Assembly: GCF_013391475.1 (NCBI RefSeq)
Contig: NZ_JACBAZ010000003.1
Span: forward strand, 310,001-374,000
Reading direction: 5' to 3'
Origin: Oceaniferula marina
Lineage (GTDB): Bacteria; Verrucomicrobiota; Verrucomicrobiia; Verrucomicrobiales; Akkermansiaceae
Length of the DNA: 64,000 bases
Shown here: in pieces, positions 1 through 8,364 of the stretch
How the letters are laid out: each line of letters starts with the position of its first letter
How positions within the stretch are numbered: the stretch's first letter is position 1
The notes under the pieces: model-generated
Told to the model about the DNA's origin: nothing
Databases searched by the model: none
Seen by the model: the letters and a program-made list of their open reading frames with translations, nothing else
Program-made: the position numbers and the translations under genes

Positions 1-285
1 CTGTAGTGAGCTATGAACCAATCGAGCCTTCCCATCCTTCAACCATTGCCCAGCGATGGCTCTCGAGATGGTTTCCTTCTTATGGTCTTGCTCCCACTGA
101 TCAAGCAAGGCATTTGGCACGAGAATATGCTCAATGAGAATCAGTAGATTCTCTCGTTGATCCCCCTGTATCACTGGTTTGGTCGTATCCTTGATAAAGG
201 GGTTTTCCTGCGACCAAGCGTTCAGCGTCAAACCTGCGATGCCAAGGCCGATAGCCCATAGTATATTGGATTGTTTAATCTTCAT
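1..285 (-). CDS. Secreted protein of unknown function, N-terminal part only
   Basis: An open frame starts at an ATG (283-285, complement) and runs off the left edge, giving 95 visible codons with no stop. The protein begins with a basic n-region (MKIKQSN), a hydrophobic core at about residues 8-23 and a probable signal-peptidase I site near AWS-QE, so export is likely. The visible mature part is hydrophilic and carries no motif I recognise. It is divergent from the gene at 478; the roughly 190-bp gap should hold both promoters. No function is assigned. Confidence 0.6.
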   Translation of the reverse strand, partial: MKIKQSNILWAIGLGIAGLTLNAWSQENPFIKDTTKPVIQGDQRENLLILIEHILVPNALLDQWEQDHKKETISRAIAGQWLKDGKARLVHSSLQ

Positions 286-477
286 AACGATTGGAATCTG
301 CCACAAACTGGTCCACAGTGTGTCAAAATCCTAGCTCCACTATGTAAAAAAAAACAGACATTTATCCAATCAAGGGTTCTGCCAAAAAAAATAGAAAGCC
401 TTTCGCAACACGCGCCCCGTGCCAGAGACCCACTTTCACCTTGTCCGCTTCAACCACGCCTGCTAAAGACTCGTGAT

Positions 478-1350
478 ATGAAATACATCGCCCCTGCCAC
501 GGTTTTGACCGCCGTTCTCGCCATTTCCCCCTGTTGCTATGGCCAAAGTATCTTGTTCAAGCCCCACCAACAAACCCCGAACCAAACCGTCACCATCCGC
601 GCCAACTCCGATGCCTCCGGTGCGCAGATCACCGTGATGAACGGGGGCAAAGCTCAAAAGGGAAGCTCGAGTATCAAACGCCAGCGCGCCTGGGAACGTA
701 AAATCATCGGAACCGGCCCAACCGCCAAACTACAATATGTCGTCCTGCTCGACCAGACGTACCGCGAAATGAACCTGGGAAGCAAGTCGGATGCAAGCAC
801 CCAATCATCGGGGCTGGTCGGGCAAATCATTCATGGTTTACGTGACGATACCCAGCGCTGGCGACTGTTTCTCAAAGGGAAATCGGCAACCAATCAACAG
901 GCGATCGACCTCGTCGAGCTTGAATCCTATGAAAACCGCCGATGGTTCCAAGACATTCCGGTCAAGATTGGCCAAACCTGGTTCATCGAACCCGAATTCA
1001 TCCGCAACTTCATCGAACGCGATATGGGCCCAGCCCTCATCGATGCCAAGATGACGTTCAAATCCATCGAAATGATCGATGGTGAACGTACTGCCGTGCT
1101 GCCATTCACCATCAAATCGCAGGCCCGCAAGGAAGAGGGAACCAAGTTCCGCACATCCAGTGCCATCGCCAACCTCAGCGGAACCCTCTACGTCGCTCTC
1201 GGCACCATGCTGGATAAAAAACTCACCATGTCCGGCACCCTCACCACCACGGTCAGGCAGTCGGGCACCTCTTCCGTCGTGAAATCCCCGGTCACCTACA
1301 TCGTCACCAAAACGGTCACTCCAAATACAGCTCCCAACACAGCCCGCTGA
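478..1350 (+). CDS. Secreted protein of unknown function (290 aa)
   Basis: The frame is open from 271, but the ATG at 478 is preferred because it gives a clear signal peptide (MKYIAPATVLTAV, cleavage near residue 21, CYGQ-S). The mature part is mixed alpha/beta, with a central segment around WFQDIPVKIGQTWFIEP and a Thr/Ser-rich C-terminal third. No catalytic motif is visible. The organisation (G-x-TW segment, then repeated short beta-like strands) resembles uncharacterised bacterial envelope proteins, but I cannot name a family. The gene is followed by a REP-like hairpin pair at 1416-1480 and by a convergent peptidase gene. Confidence 0.65.
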   Translation: MKYIAPATVLTAVLAISPCCYGQSILFKPHQQTPNQTVTIRANSDASGAQITVMNGGKAQKGSSSIKRQRAWERKIIGTGPTAKLQYVVLLDQTYREMNLGSKSDASTQSSGLVGQIIHGLRDDTQRWRLFLKGKSATNQQAIDLVELESYENRRWFQDIPVKIGQTWFIEPEFIRNFIERDMGPALIDAKMTFKSIEMIDGERTAVLPFTIKSQARKEEGTKFRTSSAIANLSGTLYVALGTMLDKKLTMSGTLTTTVRQSGTSSVVKSPVTYIVTKTVTPNTAPNTAR

Positions 1351-1415
1351 TACGATCATCACAGATCGGCAAGCTTGGGAGCGCGGATCTCATAGCCTGA
1401 TCATTCCACGGCAGG

Positions 1416-1480
1416 CCGACAGGATACAATCCTGTCCTACCATCACATGCAAAGTAGGACCGATTTCCCAATCTGTCGAC
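1416..1480. repeat. REP-like hairpin pair (single dispersed copy)
   Basis: Two palindromes lie 12 bp apart: 1416-1441 (CCGACAGGAT, 3-nt loop, ATCCTGTC then CTACC) and 1454-1480 (GTAGGAC..., ending CTGTCGAC). The outer motifs CCGACAG...CTGTCCTACC and GTAGGAC...CTGTCG are the same as those in the tandem array at 58.1-58.8 kb. It sits between two convergent genes, the usual place for REP elements, and may also limit transcription read-through. Confidence 0.6.
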
Positions 1481-1525
1481 AGACCTAGGGAATTCATCAT
1501 CCCTAGCAAGATGTATCCAAGCCGT

Positions 1526-2758
1526 CTAACCCTTCGCCTCATCGAGACGCGGGTGACCACCCTTGAGGTCATCAACACGCACCCCCTTGCCACGGTTCAT
1601 TTTGTCCAGGTGGCGGAACAGGGCGACCATACCATGAATCGCGGATAACACATCACGGGTATGGCCGGTCTCGGAAATCGTATGCATATTCCGGATCGGG
1701 AAACCAATCGATGTGGCAGCACAATCAAACCCGGCCAATGCCGCAGCCATCGCATCGGTTCCGGTGTCACGGCCGGCGAAATCCATCTGATAGGGAATAC
1801 CTTCCTTCTGACACACGGTCTCGATGATATTGTGCAGATACTCACTGGTGATCGAACCCTTGGTAATCGAGAAGCCCTCACCCATCGTCAGTTTATTCAT
1901 CCGTTTTGCTCCAATGCCAGGTGCCGCATCGTAATCGTGGTTTACGTCGGACCCAATCAAAATGTCCGGCTTAAACTCACCCGCAATCGCCGTCGCACCA
2001 AAACGCCCAATCTCCTCGTGAGTGGCAATCGTGTACAGCACACGGATATTTTTCAGTGGCGACTTCGCCAGAATACGGGCAATCTCAGCGACGACAAAAC
2101 ACCCCAGCCCATTGTCGAGATAGGCACCATAAAAGGTGTCGTCAGCAAAGCCCTTCCGAATCGGACGGTCCAGCAGAATCGGGTCACCGGCCCGGATCCC
2201 GAGTTTTTCGATTTGCTCCTTCCGCTTCTTCCCGTGCATTTGCAATTCGAGGTAAATCGACTCCGGTTTCAGTCCCTTGTCGCCCGACCTCTGTCCGGGT
2301 TCAGAAAAATGGATTGCTCCAATCGCCTCAATCGTCCCCCCTTCGATCACCCGGTACTGTGATGGCTTTTTCGGGTTCTGGCAGAACAACTTCACCTCAT
2401 GGCCAACCAAGGTACAGGGAAGAAAGGAATCGGTATTCACCCAAATCTTACCGTCATCATCAATCTTGCGAACCTGCATCCGGATTTTATCCGCGTGACC
2501 AATCACCATGACCGATACGCGCTCATCCTCTCCTGGGTGGGTGTCGACGACCAGCCCGGCATTCCCCTTGAACTGATGCACCGCCCAAGACTTCGGCATA
2601 AATGATTCAAATTCAGGTTTCAACACGCCGTAAGACATCGCAGCCTCCAAACCAATCGGGCTCGGTGCGGCCAAAACGTCCCGCATCCATTCAAATTGCT
2701 GCTTGGGCATCGACTTCTCCCAGATCGCCGGGCTCTTCTTTTTGGTTTTGCTCGTCAT
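1526..2758 (-). CDS. M42 family metallo-aminopeptidase
   Basis: 410 aa, cytoplasmic, no signal peptide. M42 enzymes (FrvX/TET/glutamyl aminopeptidase type) are dinuclear-metal aminopeptidases that trim peptides. Expected ligands are visible in order: GHADK (His88, Asp90), YGAYLDNG with the bridging Asp, THEEIG (catalytic Glu pair), GSDVNH (Asp), and MHTISE near the C terminus (His). The usual ALDDR motif reads YLDNG here, so the Asp after the bridging ligand is replaced by Asn; this is a subfamily variation rather than an obvious loss of metal binding. The start at 2758 gives a Lys-rich N terminus; MPKQQF at residue 17 is an alternative. Confidence 0.85.
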   Translation of the reverse strand: MTSKTKKKSPAIWEKSMPKQQFEWMRDVLAAPSPIGLEAAMSYGVLKPEFESFMPKSWAVHQFKGNAGLVVDTHPGEDERVSVMVIGHADKIRMQVRKIDDDGKIWVNTDSFLPCTLVGHEVKLFCQNPKKPSQYRVIEGGTIEAIGAIHFSEPGQRSGDKGLKPESIYLELQMHGKKRKEQIEKLGIRAGDPILLDRPIRKGFADDTFYGAYLDNGLGCFVVAEIARILAKSPLKNIRVLYTIATHEEIGRFGATAIAGEFKPDILIGSDVNHDYDAAPGIGAKRMNKLTMGEGFSITKGSITSEYLHNIIETVCQKEGIPYQMDFAGRDTGTDAMAAALAGFDCAATSIGFPIRNMHTISETGHTRDVLSAIHGMVALFRHLDKMNRGKGVRVDDLKGGHPRLDEAKG

Positions 2759-2780
2759 CGTAACATCAAATCTGTGAATT

Positions 2781-2802
2781 CCTTGCCAAGCTCATGGCAA
2801 GG
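2781..2802. repeat. Short inverted repeat between peptidase and GH25-like genes
   Basis: CCTTGCC (2781-2787) and GGCAAGG (2796-2802) can form a 7-bp stem with an 8-nt loop. It lies 22 bp upstream of the peptidase start and 119 bp upstream of the divergent lipoprotein gene. No T-run follows on either strand, so it is more likely an operator or mRNA hairpin than a terminator. Confidence 0.3.
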
Positions 2803-2920
2803 CATAGATCAAGCGCCCCAACATGGAGCCCTTGTCTGTGCCGTCCACTTAATCTCTGTCCCGCCCGGATGTCGAGCGGGAATCTCATTCCCTCCTTGCC
2901 CTGATCCTGAGCCTTGTGAT

Positions 2921-3799
2921 ATGTCTCACCTTATGACCTCCCCCAAGCTCCAACGTTTCTCCCTGGCCCTTCTTTCCGCTTTCGGTCTTCTGTTTCTTGC
3001 CTCCTGCTCCCAAGAATATGGTAAAGTCAGTTACTCAGCAGCACCCAAAGTCATCAACGTCTCCGAATACGACCCAAAAGAGCGGCAACGAAGCGGCAGT
3101 TCCTATACCCCGCTCAATCAAGCGGCATTGAAAAAAAATGGATCCCTCGGTCTGATTGCCCGCTGCGGCAAAGGCCCTCACCTCGACACCAAATGTGCGG
3201 ACTTCCTCGTTGGCGCCGAGCGACAGGGGATGCTGCTCGGAACCTACTACTACCTCCTGCCGGACAGCAATCCAACCGCCCTGGCCGAAAAATACATCGC
3301 CCGCCTGCGGCACATCAAAAGCAGCCGGGGGCTCCAAACTAAAAAAGTCCTGTTAGCGGCCGACATCCACACCGACTGCAAAGCATGGCAAATCGTAGCC
3401 TACCTCAAGCGGATTAAAGAGCTCACCGGCGTCACCCCGGTCGTCTATCTGGAAAACAGCAGCTCCATCCGCCGAACCCTCAATGCTGCCAGCCCCCAAC
3501 AAAAACGCTTCCTTCGCAAGCATCCATACTGGCTTGCCCTCTACTCCAATGAAAACCCCGGACTCGAAACCCCGCAACGCCTGGCCAATGCCTCCGGAGT
3601 CTGGAACGATTGGGTGATGTGGCAGTACGGTGGAGTCTGGTGGAAAAACGGCCGCTCCCAACCCTACAACTACCGTGGAGGCAGCTGGAAATCACCCAAG
3701 TACTTCGGTGATTTAAGCCAACCTACCGAACGCAATGGTTTCAATGGCAGCGTGTCGTCCTTTTACAGTTTCTGGAACCGCCATTCCTGGGCATGGTAA
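2921..3799 (+). CDS. GH25-like (lysozyme-fold) lipoprotein with altered catalytic residues
   Basis: 292 aa from the ATG at 2921 (a second ATG is at 2933). The N terminus has a hydrophobic segment and lipobox LASC (Cys29), so it should be a lipoprotein. The rest matches the GH25 muramidase layout: INVSEYDP near residue 45, a G-x-YYYLLPD turn near 107, LLAADIHTD near 145, TGVTPVVYLE, then the typical C-terminal WVMWQYGG. In active GH25 enzymes the first motif has Asp (IDVS) and the central motif is DxE. Here these read INVS (Asn46) and DIH (Asp148, His150), so hydrolysis is doubtful; a peptidoglycan-binding role is possible. The gene precedes the lipase gene by 82 bp. Confidence 0.7.
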   Translation: MSHLMTSPKLQRFSLALLSAFGLLFLASCSQEYGKVSYSAAPKVINVSEYDPKERQRSGSSYTPLNQAALKKNGSLGLIARCGKGPHLDTKCADFLVGAERQGMLLGTYYYLLPDSNPTALAEKYIARLRHIKSSRGLQTKKVLLAADIHTDCKAWQIVAYLKRIKELTGVTPVVYLENSSSIRRTLNAASPQQKRFLRKHPYWLALYSNENPGLETPQRLANASGVWNDWVMWQYGGVWWKNGRSQPYNYRGGSWKSPKYFGDLSQPTERNGFNGSVSSFYSFWNRHSWAW

Positions 3800-3881
3800 T
3801 AACGGCACCATATCGAAAAATGATAGAACCATTGAAAGGATCAATGGGACAAAGTCTACCAAGTCCATCTAGCATGCTTGC

Positions 3882-5087
3882 ATGTTCCGCTTTCTCCGTC
3901 ACTGCCTCAGCTTCCGATTTCGTTTTATACCAAGTAGTAAAACAGACGGGACGATAGCCGAGATGAATAAGTTCTTTGGCAAGGCGCGACGAAGGAATGG
4001 TGCGAGCACCATGACTAAGGAGAAACAAAGCCAAAGGAGTCATTCATCCGGAACTCTCATGGATCACGCAGTGCTTTTCCAAACACCTCAACAACGATCA
4101 ATCGTCTCGTCTGTTTTGCGGAGTGGTATTATACCAAGTAGTAAAACAGACGGGATGATAGCCGAGATGAATAAGTTCTTTGGCAAGGCGCGACGAAGGA
4201 ATGGTGCGGGCACCATGACTAAGGAGAAACAAAGCCAAAGGAGTCATTCATCCGGAACTCTCATGGATCACGCAGTGCTTTTCCAAATACCTCAACAACG
4301 ATCAATCGTCTCGTCTGTTTTGCGGAGTGGTATTATCCTGCTGCCCTTGTTTCTGAGCCTCACGGCTCTGTTCATCGCGCCTTACCACACGTCCGCACAC
4401 GCCAGTGACGACCAACGGGCAGCATCACCACAAGAACATGTCATCCTGATCCACGGTATGGCCCGAAGCGCAAGCTGTATGCAATCCATGGCCGAGGCTC
4501 TGCAAAAAGCCGGCTACCATACGACCATCCTCGATTACCCATCCCGCAAAAAAACCATCCATGCGTTGAGCGAGCAACACCTCTCCCCTGCGGTCAAAGC
4601 TTGCCAAACCAAGGGCGCTACAAAGATTCATTTCGTCACCCACTCACTCGGCGGTATTCTGGTCCGTGACTACCTACACCACCACAAACTCGCCGAGCTT
4701 GGCAAGGTCGTGATGCTCGCGCCTCCCAACCAGGGCAGCGAAGTTGTGGATACCATCGGACACTGGAAAGCCTTTGCCCTGGTCAACGGCCCGGCCGGAA
4801 AGCAGCTTGGCACCGCGGATAACAGTCCACCCAATGCCCTCGGCGGCGTCACTTACCCCGTCGGGATCATTGCTGGCGACCGTAGTATCAACCCGATCAA
4901 CAGCTGGATGATTCCGGGATCCGATGACGGCAAGGTCTCCATCAAACATACCAAGTTAGAAGGCATGCGTGACCACATCGTCATTCACTGCACCCACCCG
5001 ATGATCATGAAACGATCGGACGCCATCGACCTCAGCCTGCGCTTCCTACGTCACGGATCATTCGCCAAAGCCAAGGATACGCCTTAA
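3882..5087 (+). CDS. Secreted alpha/beta-hydrolase (lipase-like), signal-peptide region split by two MITE copies
   Basis: 401 aa from 3882. The catalytic part starts around VILIHGM (oxyanion HG), has the nucleophile elbow THSLGG, a conserved APPNQGSE segment typical of PGAP1/triacylglycerol-lipase-like hydrolases, and a C-terminal IVIHCTHP that should supply the His. Codons for residues 1-15 (MFRFLRHCLSFRFRF) encode a basic n-region; codons after the inserts encode ILLPLFLSLTALFIA and an AHA-S cleavage site. Between them are two tandem 201-bp elements (3928-4332), each read in frame as 68 codons including the 3-bp duplication. Without them the two halves join into a complete signal peptide. 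An alternative start at 4263, inside the second copy, gives a 274-aa product that keeps a hydrophobic export segment. No strong ribosome-binding site is seen at either start. Confidence 0.75.
   Translation: MFRFLRHCLSFRFRFIPSSKTDGTIAEMNKFFGKARRRNGASTMTKEKQSQRSHSSGTLMDHAVLFQTPQQRSIVSSVLRSGIIPSSKTDGMIAEMNKFFGKARRRNGAGTMTKEKQSQRSHSSGTLMDHAVLFQIPQQRSIVSSVLRSGIILLPLFLSLTALFIAPYHTSAHASDDQRAASPQEHVILIHGMARSASCMQSMAEALQKAGYHTTILDYPSRKKTIHALSEQHLSPAVKACQTKGATKIHFVTHSLGGILVRDYLHHHKLAELGKVVMLAPPNQGSEVVDTIGHWKAFALVNGPAGKQLGTADNSPPNALGGVTYPVGIIAGDRSINPINSWMIPGSDDGKVSIKHTKLEGMRDHIVIHCTHPMIMKRSDAIDLSLRFLRHGSFAKAKDTP
3928..4128 (+). mobile_element. MITE-like element, copy 1
   Basis: 201 bp from TACCA to TGGTA. 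The left end (TACCAAGTAGTAAAACAGAC...) and the reverse complement of the right end (TACCACTCCGCAAAACAGAC...) match at about 22 of 28 positions. It is flanked by TTA at 3925-3927 and 4129-4131, a likely 3-bp target duplication. It carries no transposase; all three codons of the duplication plus 201 bp form 68 open codons on the + strand. It differs from copy 2 at about three positions. The TNA-type duplication is like that of some IS5-family groups; family membership is inference. Confidence 0.85.
4132..4332 (+). mobile_element. MITE-like element, copy 2 (tandem with copy 1)
   Basis: 201 bp, same orientation as copy 1, sharing the TTA at 4129-4131 and followed by TTA at 4333-4335. The two copies therefore form a 408-bp insertion (two units of 204 bp). 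High identity with copy 1 suggests a recent tandem duplication or a second insertion into the first duplication site. It stays open in the lipase frame and offers an alternative ATG at 4263. Confidence 0.85.
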
Positions 5088-5095
5088 CCCACACC

Positions 5096-5422
5096 CTAGG
5101 CGGCAAGCTCTGCAATCGCATCAGCGGCAGCGTCCAATGGGCAGGATCGGCTCAAAATGAACATCCCGTGGCGGTCGCGGTCAGTGATATGGGTGTAGAT
5201 CACAATCACATCATCCATCTCCACACTGAGGCGCTTCACCGTGCGCCCTGAGGCTGCGAGCTGCTCCACGCATCCCACCATGGTGGCGATCACCTGCCCG
5301 GCGGCTTCATCGCTAAAAAACGATTCATTGTGAACCATTTCACCCTCGAGCGAAGTAATGGCAAATCCTAAAAGCGAATTACTCTCATACAACTTCTGCG
5401 CTGTGTCTCTGACCTGTCCCAT
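5096..5422 (-). CDS. Small Roadblock/LC7-like protein
   Basis: 108 aa, cytoplasmic. The pattern (N-terminal helix, then GFAITSLEGEMVHNESF strand-turn-strand, a long helix EAAGQVIATMVGCVEQL, then two strands VKRLSVEMDDVIVIYTHI and a final helix) fits the compact Roadblock/LC7 or profilin-like fold, which in bacteria often partners small GTPases or works in polarity and motility. This assignment rests on pattern alone. It is the last gene of a tightly packed minus-strand trio (18-bp gaps) with an acidic protein and a metallophosphoesterase. Confidence 0.5.
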   Translation of the reverse strand: MGQVRDTAQKLYESNSLLGFAITSLEGEMVHNESFFSDEAAGQVIATMVGCVEQLAASGRTVKRLSVEMDDVIVIYTHITDRDRHGMFILSRSCPLDAAADAIAELAA

Positions 5423-5440
5423 ATCCTGAAATGTTTCTGA

Positions 5441-5713
5441 TTAAATAAACAATGCGTTGAGGCAATCCCTCAGACTTTGCTGATTAGGCTCGAGAGTGGC
5501 ACAATCCACATCCGCGGCCCCTTCCTCGTCCACCTCCTTGATTCCCACCACCACAGTGTATTCCTGCTCTTCGCTCACGATATTCATCGTCCCCGAATTA
5601 CGGAACAACTCATTTAAAGGTGACATTGCCTGGGCGAAATACTCCGCATTGGCAGCGAGAAACGCCTGCTGCTCGGCTATCGGGTCCACGCCCTCGTTCA
5701 GATCATCACTCAT
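5441..5713 (-). CDS. Small acidic protein of unknown function (90 aa)
   Basis: Cytoplasmic and strongly acidic, with runs such as SEEQE, KEVDEEGAADVD. It has an N-terminal helical part (AEQQAFLAANAEYFAQAM) and a middle beta segment (EYTVVVGIKEV). I recognise no family. The gene is 18 bp from each neighbour in the operon, so co-expression with the Roadblock-like protein and the phosphoesterase is likely, and a physical partnership with the former is plausible but unproven. Confidence 0.6.
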   Translation of the reverse strand: MSDDLNEGVDPIAEQQAFLAANAEYFAQAMSPLNELFRNSGTMNIVSEEQEYTVVVGIKEVDEEGAADVDCATLEPNQQSLRDCLNALFI

Positions 5714-5731
5714 GATTCTTTTTTGAATGTT

Positions 5732-6514
5732 TTAGCTGTTTGCAACCGGTTCCATCCCCAACTCCGAGGGTTTCAGGGCAGCCGCGGCTTCCATCGCGGA
5801 CTTTTCCAGGCGCAAGGCATTGTGCTCCGGCAAGCCCGCCTCACGGATCTTGCGGCATGTCGTCGCAACATCATATTCCACCTTGCACGGTTCCACCGAT
5901 TGCTCATCGGTGTCATAAATCACATATTCGGCCAGTTTCCCGTCACCACGGGGTTGTCCCACCGAACCAACATTCACCAGATACTGGAAATCAGGCTTCA
6001 AGGTAAACTTTTCGTAATCCGAGAACGTTTTACGCTCCTCGGTCGTAAAATACATCTGCCGATGAGTGTGCCCAAAGAAACACACCGACGTCTCCTGAAA
6101 ATGAAAATGCAAAATCGCTTCGATCGCATTCAAAACATAATTCCACGCCTCCGGCTCGTGCAAACTGGCATGCACAATCTCAAAAGGACCTACCCGCCGC
6201 TGCATCGGTAAATTTTCCAACCACTCCTTCTGATCCGGCCGAATGTTGGCCCGGGTCCACTCCAGTGACTCCCTGGCCCGTCCGTTCACCTCCGGCGGGA
6301 TATCCACCCCACAGGTGTAAGCATCATGGTTGCCCTTCAGCACGGTGCAGCCCAATTCACGGATGACATCAATGCATTCCCCCGGATTCGCGTTGTATCC
6401 AACAACATCCCCCAGACAAATAAATCGCTTCACTCCCCGCTTTTCAGCATCCTCCAAGACACTATTCAGTGCCTCCAGATTTGCATGAACATCTGATATT
6501 ATGCCATATTTCAT
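5732..6514 (-). CDS. Calcineurin-like metallophosphoesterase
   Basis: 260 aa from the ATG at 6514; the frame extends to 6535, but MKYGIISDVHAN is the usual start of the family. Metal-binding motifs are present in order: DVHAN (DxH), GDVVGYNANP (GDxxGY), KGNHD (GNHD), HASLHEPEAW and GHTHRQM (GHTH). This is the MJ0936/YfcE-like group of small phosphodiesterases acting on cyclic or small phosphate diesters; the true substrate cannot be told from sequence. It is the first gene of the three-gene minus-strand operon. Confidence 0.85.
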   Translation of the reverse strand: MKYGIISDVHANLEALNSVLEDAEKRGVKRFICLGDVVGYNANPGECIDVIRELGCTVLKGNHDAYTCGVDIPPEVNGRARESLEWTRANIRPDQKEWLENLPMQRRVGPFEIVHASLHEPEAWNYVLNAIEAILHFHFQETSVCFFGHTHRQMYFTTEERKTFSDYEKFTLKPDFQYLVNVGSVGQPRGDGKLAEYVIYDTDEQSVEPCKVEYDVATTCRKIREAGLPEHNALRLEKSAMEAAAALKPSELGMEPVANS

Positions 6515-6691
6515 CGTTAAGAATACCCACAGCAAACACGCTCAGACATCGGCTAGAAGCGTATGCTTATGTCATCCTATCAACACAGACCGCCGACTTG
6601 GAAGGATAAAGTTGATAAAATTACAGTTTTTAGCGGGCAGAGAACGCAATAAGCTGGTTAGAATTGTAATCACCCTCCAAAGTGCTCCGAA

Positions 6692-7450
6692 CTACCACAC
6701 GCCCATCGCTTGGAGTTGTTTTTCAGCCTGGGGTGCCCAACCCCGGTTCGCCGCAGGAGAAGCGGGTGACGGATGCAGGATTTTTCCAATATGATACTCG
6801 GTTTCTTCTGAACCTGGATCATGAAGAGCCATGGTTTCGGCCAGTTTTTTTTCAGCGTAAGCGCCCACGCCGATCAAGTAGCGGGGTTGCATCAACTCGA
6901 TCAATCGTGCCAAGTGCTGCTGGCAAGCCTGCTCCACAGTCTGCATCTCCGCCTTGGGCAGTTTATCCGGTGTGATATTGCGTCCTGTTTCCGCCATCCA
7001 TACCAACGGACAATAGTTCGCAACAAAATGCTCCGCAAAAAATGCCTCTGCCGACGGATACGTTTCCGCAAACAACCCCCACAACCTGCGCCCACTCACC
7101 TCCGAACGAGTACAATCAAAGCCATCTACCGGCCGCTTCGGGTGCTCGTGCTCCGGCTTATCCACCGGGCCATCAATCCCCAACCAATCCCGAACCGCCG
7201 GAATTTCCCCGAAAGGCACCCCGGTCTGGGACATCCCCCATGGGCCCGGGTTCATCCCAAGAAACAACACCCGCTTTTTTCCCCCGGCATAACGACGCAA
7301 GTAGTCACAGTGCCTGTCCCAGGCGTAATCCGTCGGTAAATACACATGGCTAACCGGCTCCGAAAAACGGAGCGGCCGAAGCACTTCATTCAACTCCCAC
7401 GCGGCATCCATCACAGCTTGCACCTCATCTGACATGCCACTATCTGACAT
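6692..7450 (-). CDS. SMUG1-type uracil-DNA glycosylase
   Basis: 252 aa. It removes uracil and oxidised pyrimidines from DNA in base excision repair. The active-site segment GMNPGPWGMSQTGVPFGE at residues 65-82 is characteristic of SMUG1 (Asn67 positions the water), and the DNA-intercalation/minor-groove loop HPSPASP lies at about 226-232. SMUG1 is best known from animals but also occurs in some bacteria. Start ATG at 7450 is 46 bp from the divergent CPBP gene; MSDEVQ at residue 6 is an alternative start. Confidence 0.88.
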   Translation of the reverse strand: MSDSGMSDEVQAVMDAAWELNEVLRPLRFSEPVSHVYLPTDYAWDRHCDYLRRYAGGKKRVLFLGMNPGPWGMSQTGVPFGEIPAVRDWLGIDGPVDKPEHEHPKRPVDGFDCTRSEVSGRRLWGLFAETYPSAEAFFAEHFVANYCPLVWMAETGRNITPDKLPKAEMQTVEQACQQHLARLIELMQPRYLIGVGAYAEKKLAETMALHDPGSEETEYHIGKILHPSPASPAANRGWAPQAEKQLQAMGVW

Positions 7451-7496
7451 TACATGCTTGAAAGATCAAAGCCGAAACTCGAAACTGCCGCAGCTT

Positions 7497-8351
7497 ATGC
7501 CTCTCGACCCAACGTCTGTTCTCAATACCACCTTCTTGCTCTACGTTGGACTGCTCATCGCTGGCATCCTCGGCTACCGCAAATGGCATAGCCCTCCCTT
7601 CAGCACCCCAAGCAACGAAAAAGGTCCTACCCGGCTTGATCACGTTGACCTGCTTGGAATCGCCGTGCTCATTTTTTACTTTGCCAGCACCATGCTGGCA
7701 CAACAGCTTCCAGCCGCCCAGGCGGCAGACGCTGACCCGGCTGCCCAGGCAAAACAAATCACTCCGGCCATCCTGATCACGGGCATGCTGATCCAGCTGT
7801 TTCCCGCGGCACTCGCCATCATCCTGCTGGCATCCCGCCATATCCCGCTCGGATCCTATTTCGGGCTCCGGATGGCAAAAGCCTACCGCCTCCTCTACAT
7901 GGCACCCGCAGCCGTCCTGATCAGCTACCTCTTTATGATTGGCCTCTCAGCCACCGGATTCGAATCCTGGCTGGAGTGGTTGTTCGGCCAACCCTTCGAG
8001 CCCCAGCAAACCATCCAACTCTATCAGGAATCAGACGAAATCATCATCCGGGCCCTCTTCATCGTCAGCGTGGTGGTCATCGCCCCTGTGGTCGAAGAAG
8101 TCGTTTTCCGGGGCTACGTCTACACCGTCACCAAACGCTACACCTCCCGCATTTTTGCCACCTTGCTCTCAGCCGTCTTTTTTTCCGTCGTCCACAATTT
8201 TATTCCCGGGCTTCTCCCTCTTGCATTCCTTGCCATTCTCCTTACTATCGCCTACGAAATCACCGGCTCGCTCTGGGCTCCGATCTCGATCCATGCTCTG
8301 TTTAACGCGTGTACCCTGATCATTCAGGAAATTCAACACCACCACCAATAG
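7497..8351 (+). CDS. CPBP family intramembrane metalloprotease
   Basis: 284 aa from the ATG at 7497; the frame extends upstream to 7434, but that would overlap the divergent glycosylase. About seven to eight hydrophobic segments are visible. The CPBP (Abi/Rce1-type) catalytic motifs are present: VVEEVVFRGY (EExxxR), FFSVVHNF (FxxxH) and a final SIHALFN (HxxxN/H). Such proteases process membrane proteins or peptides; the substrate is unknown. It is followed 13 bp later by the cytochrome gene, so they may be co-transcribed. Confidence 0.85.
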   Translation: MPLDPTSVLNTTFLLYVGLLIAGILGYRKWHSPPFSTPSNEKGPTRLDHVDLLGIAVLIFYFASTMLAQQLPAAQAADADPAAQAKQITPAILITGMLIQLFPAALAIILLASRHIPLGSYFGLRMAKAYRLLYMAPAAVLISYLFMIGLSATGFESWLEWLFGQPFEPQQTIQLYQESDEIIIRALFIVSVVVIAPVVEEVVFRGYVYTVTKRYTSRIFATLLSAVFFSVVHNFIPGLLPLAFLAILLTIAYEITGSLWAPISIHALFNACTLIIQEIQHHHQ

Positions 8352-8364
8352 ATCCACGAAGCCC

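Noticed and set aside
838..1362. 174-codon open frame on the minus strand
   Set aside because: Antisense of the secreted protein at 478, which has a proper signal peptide.
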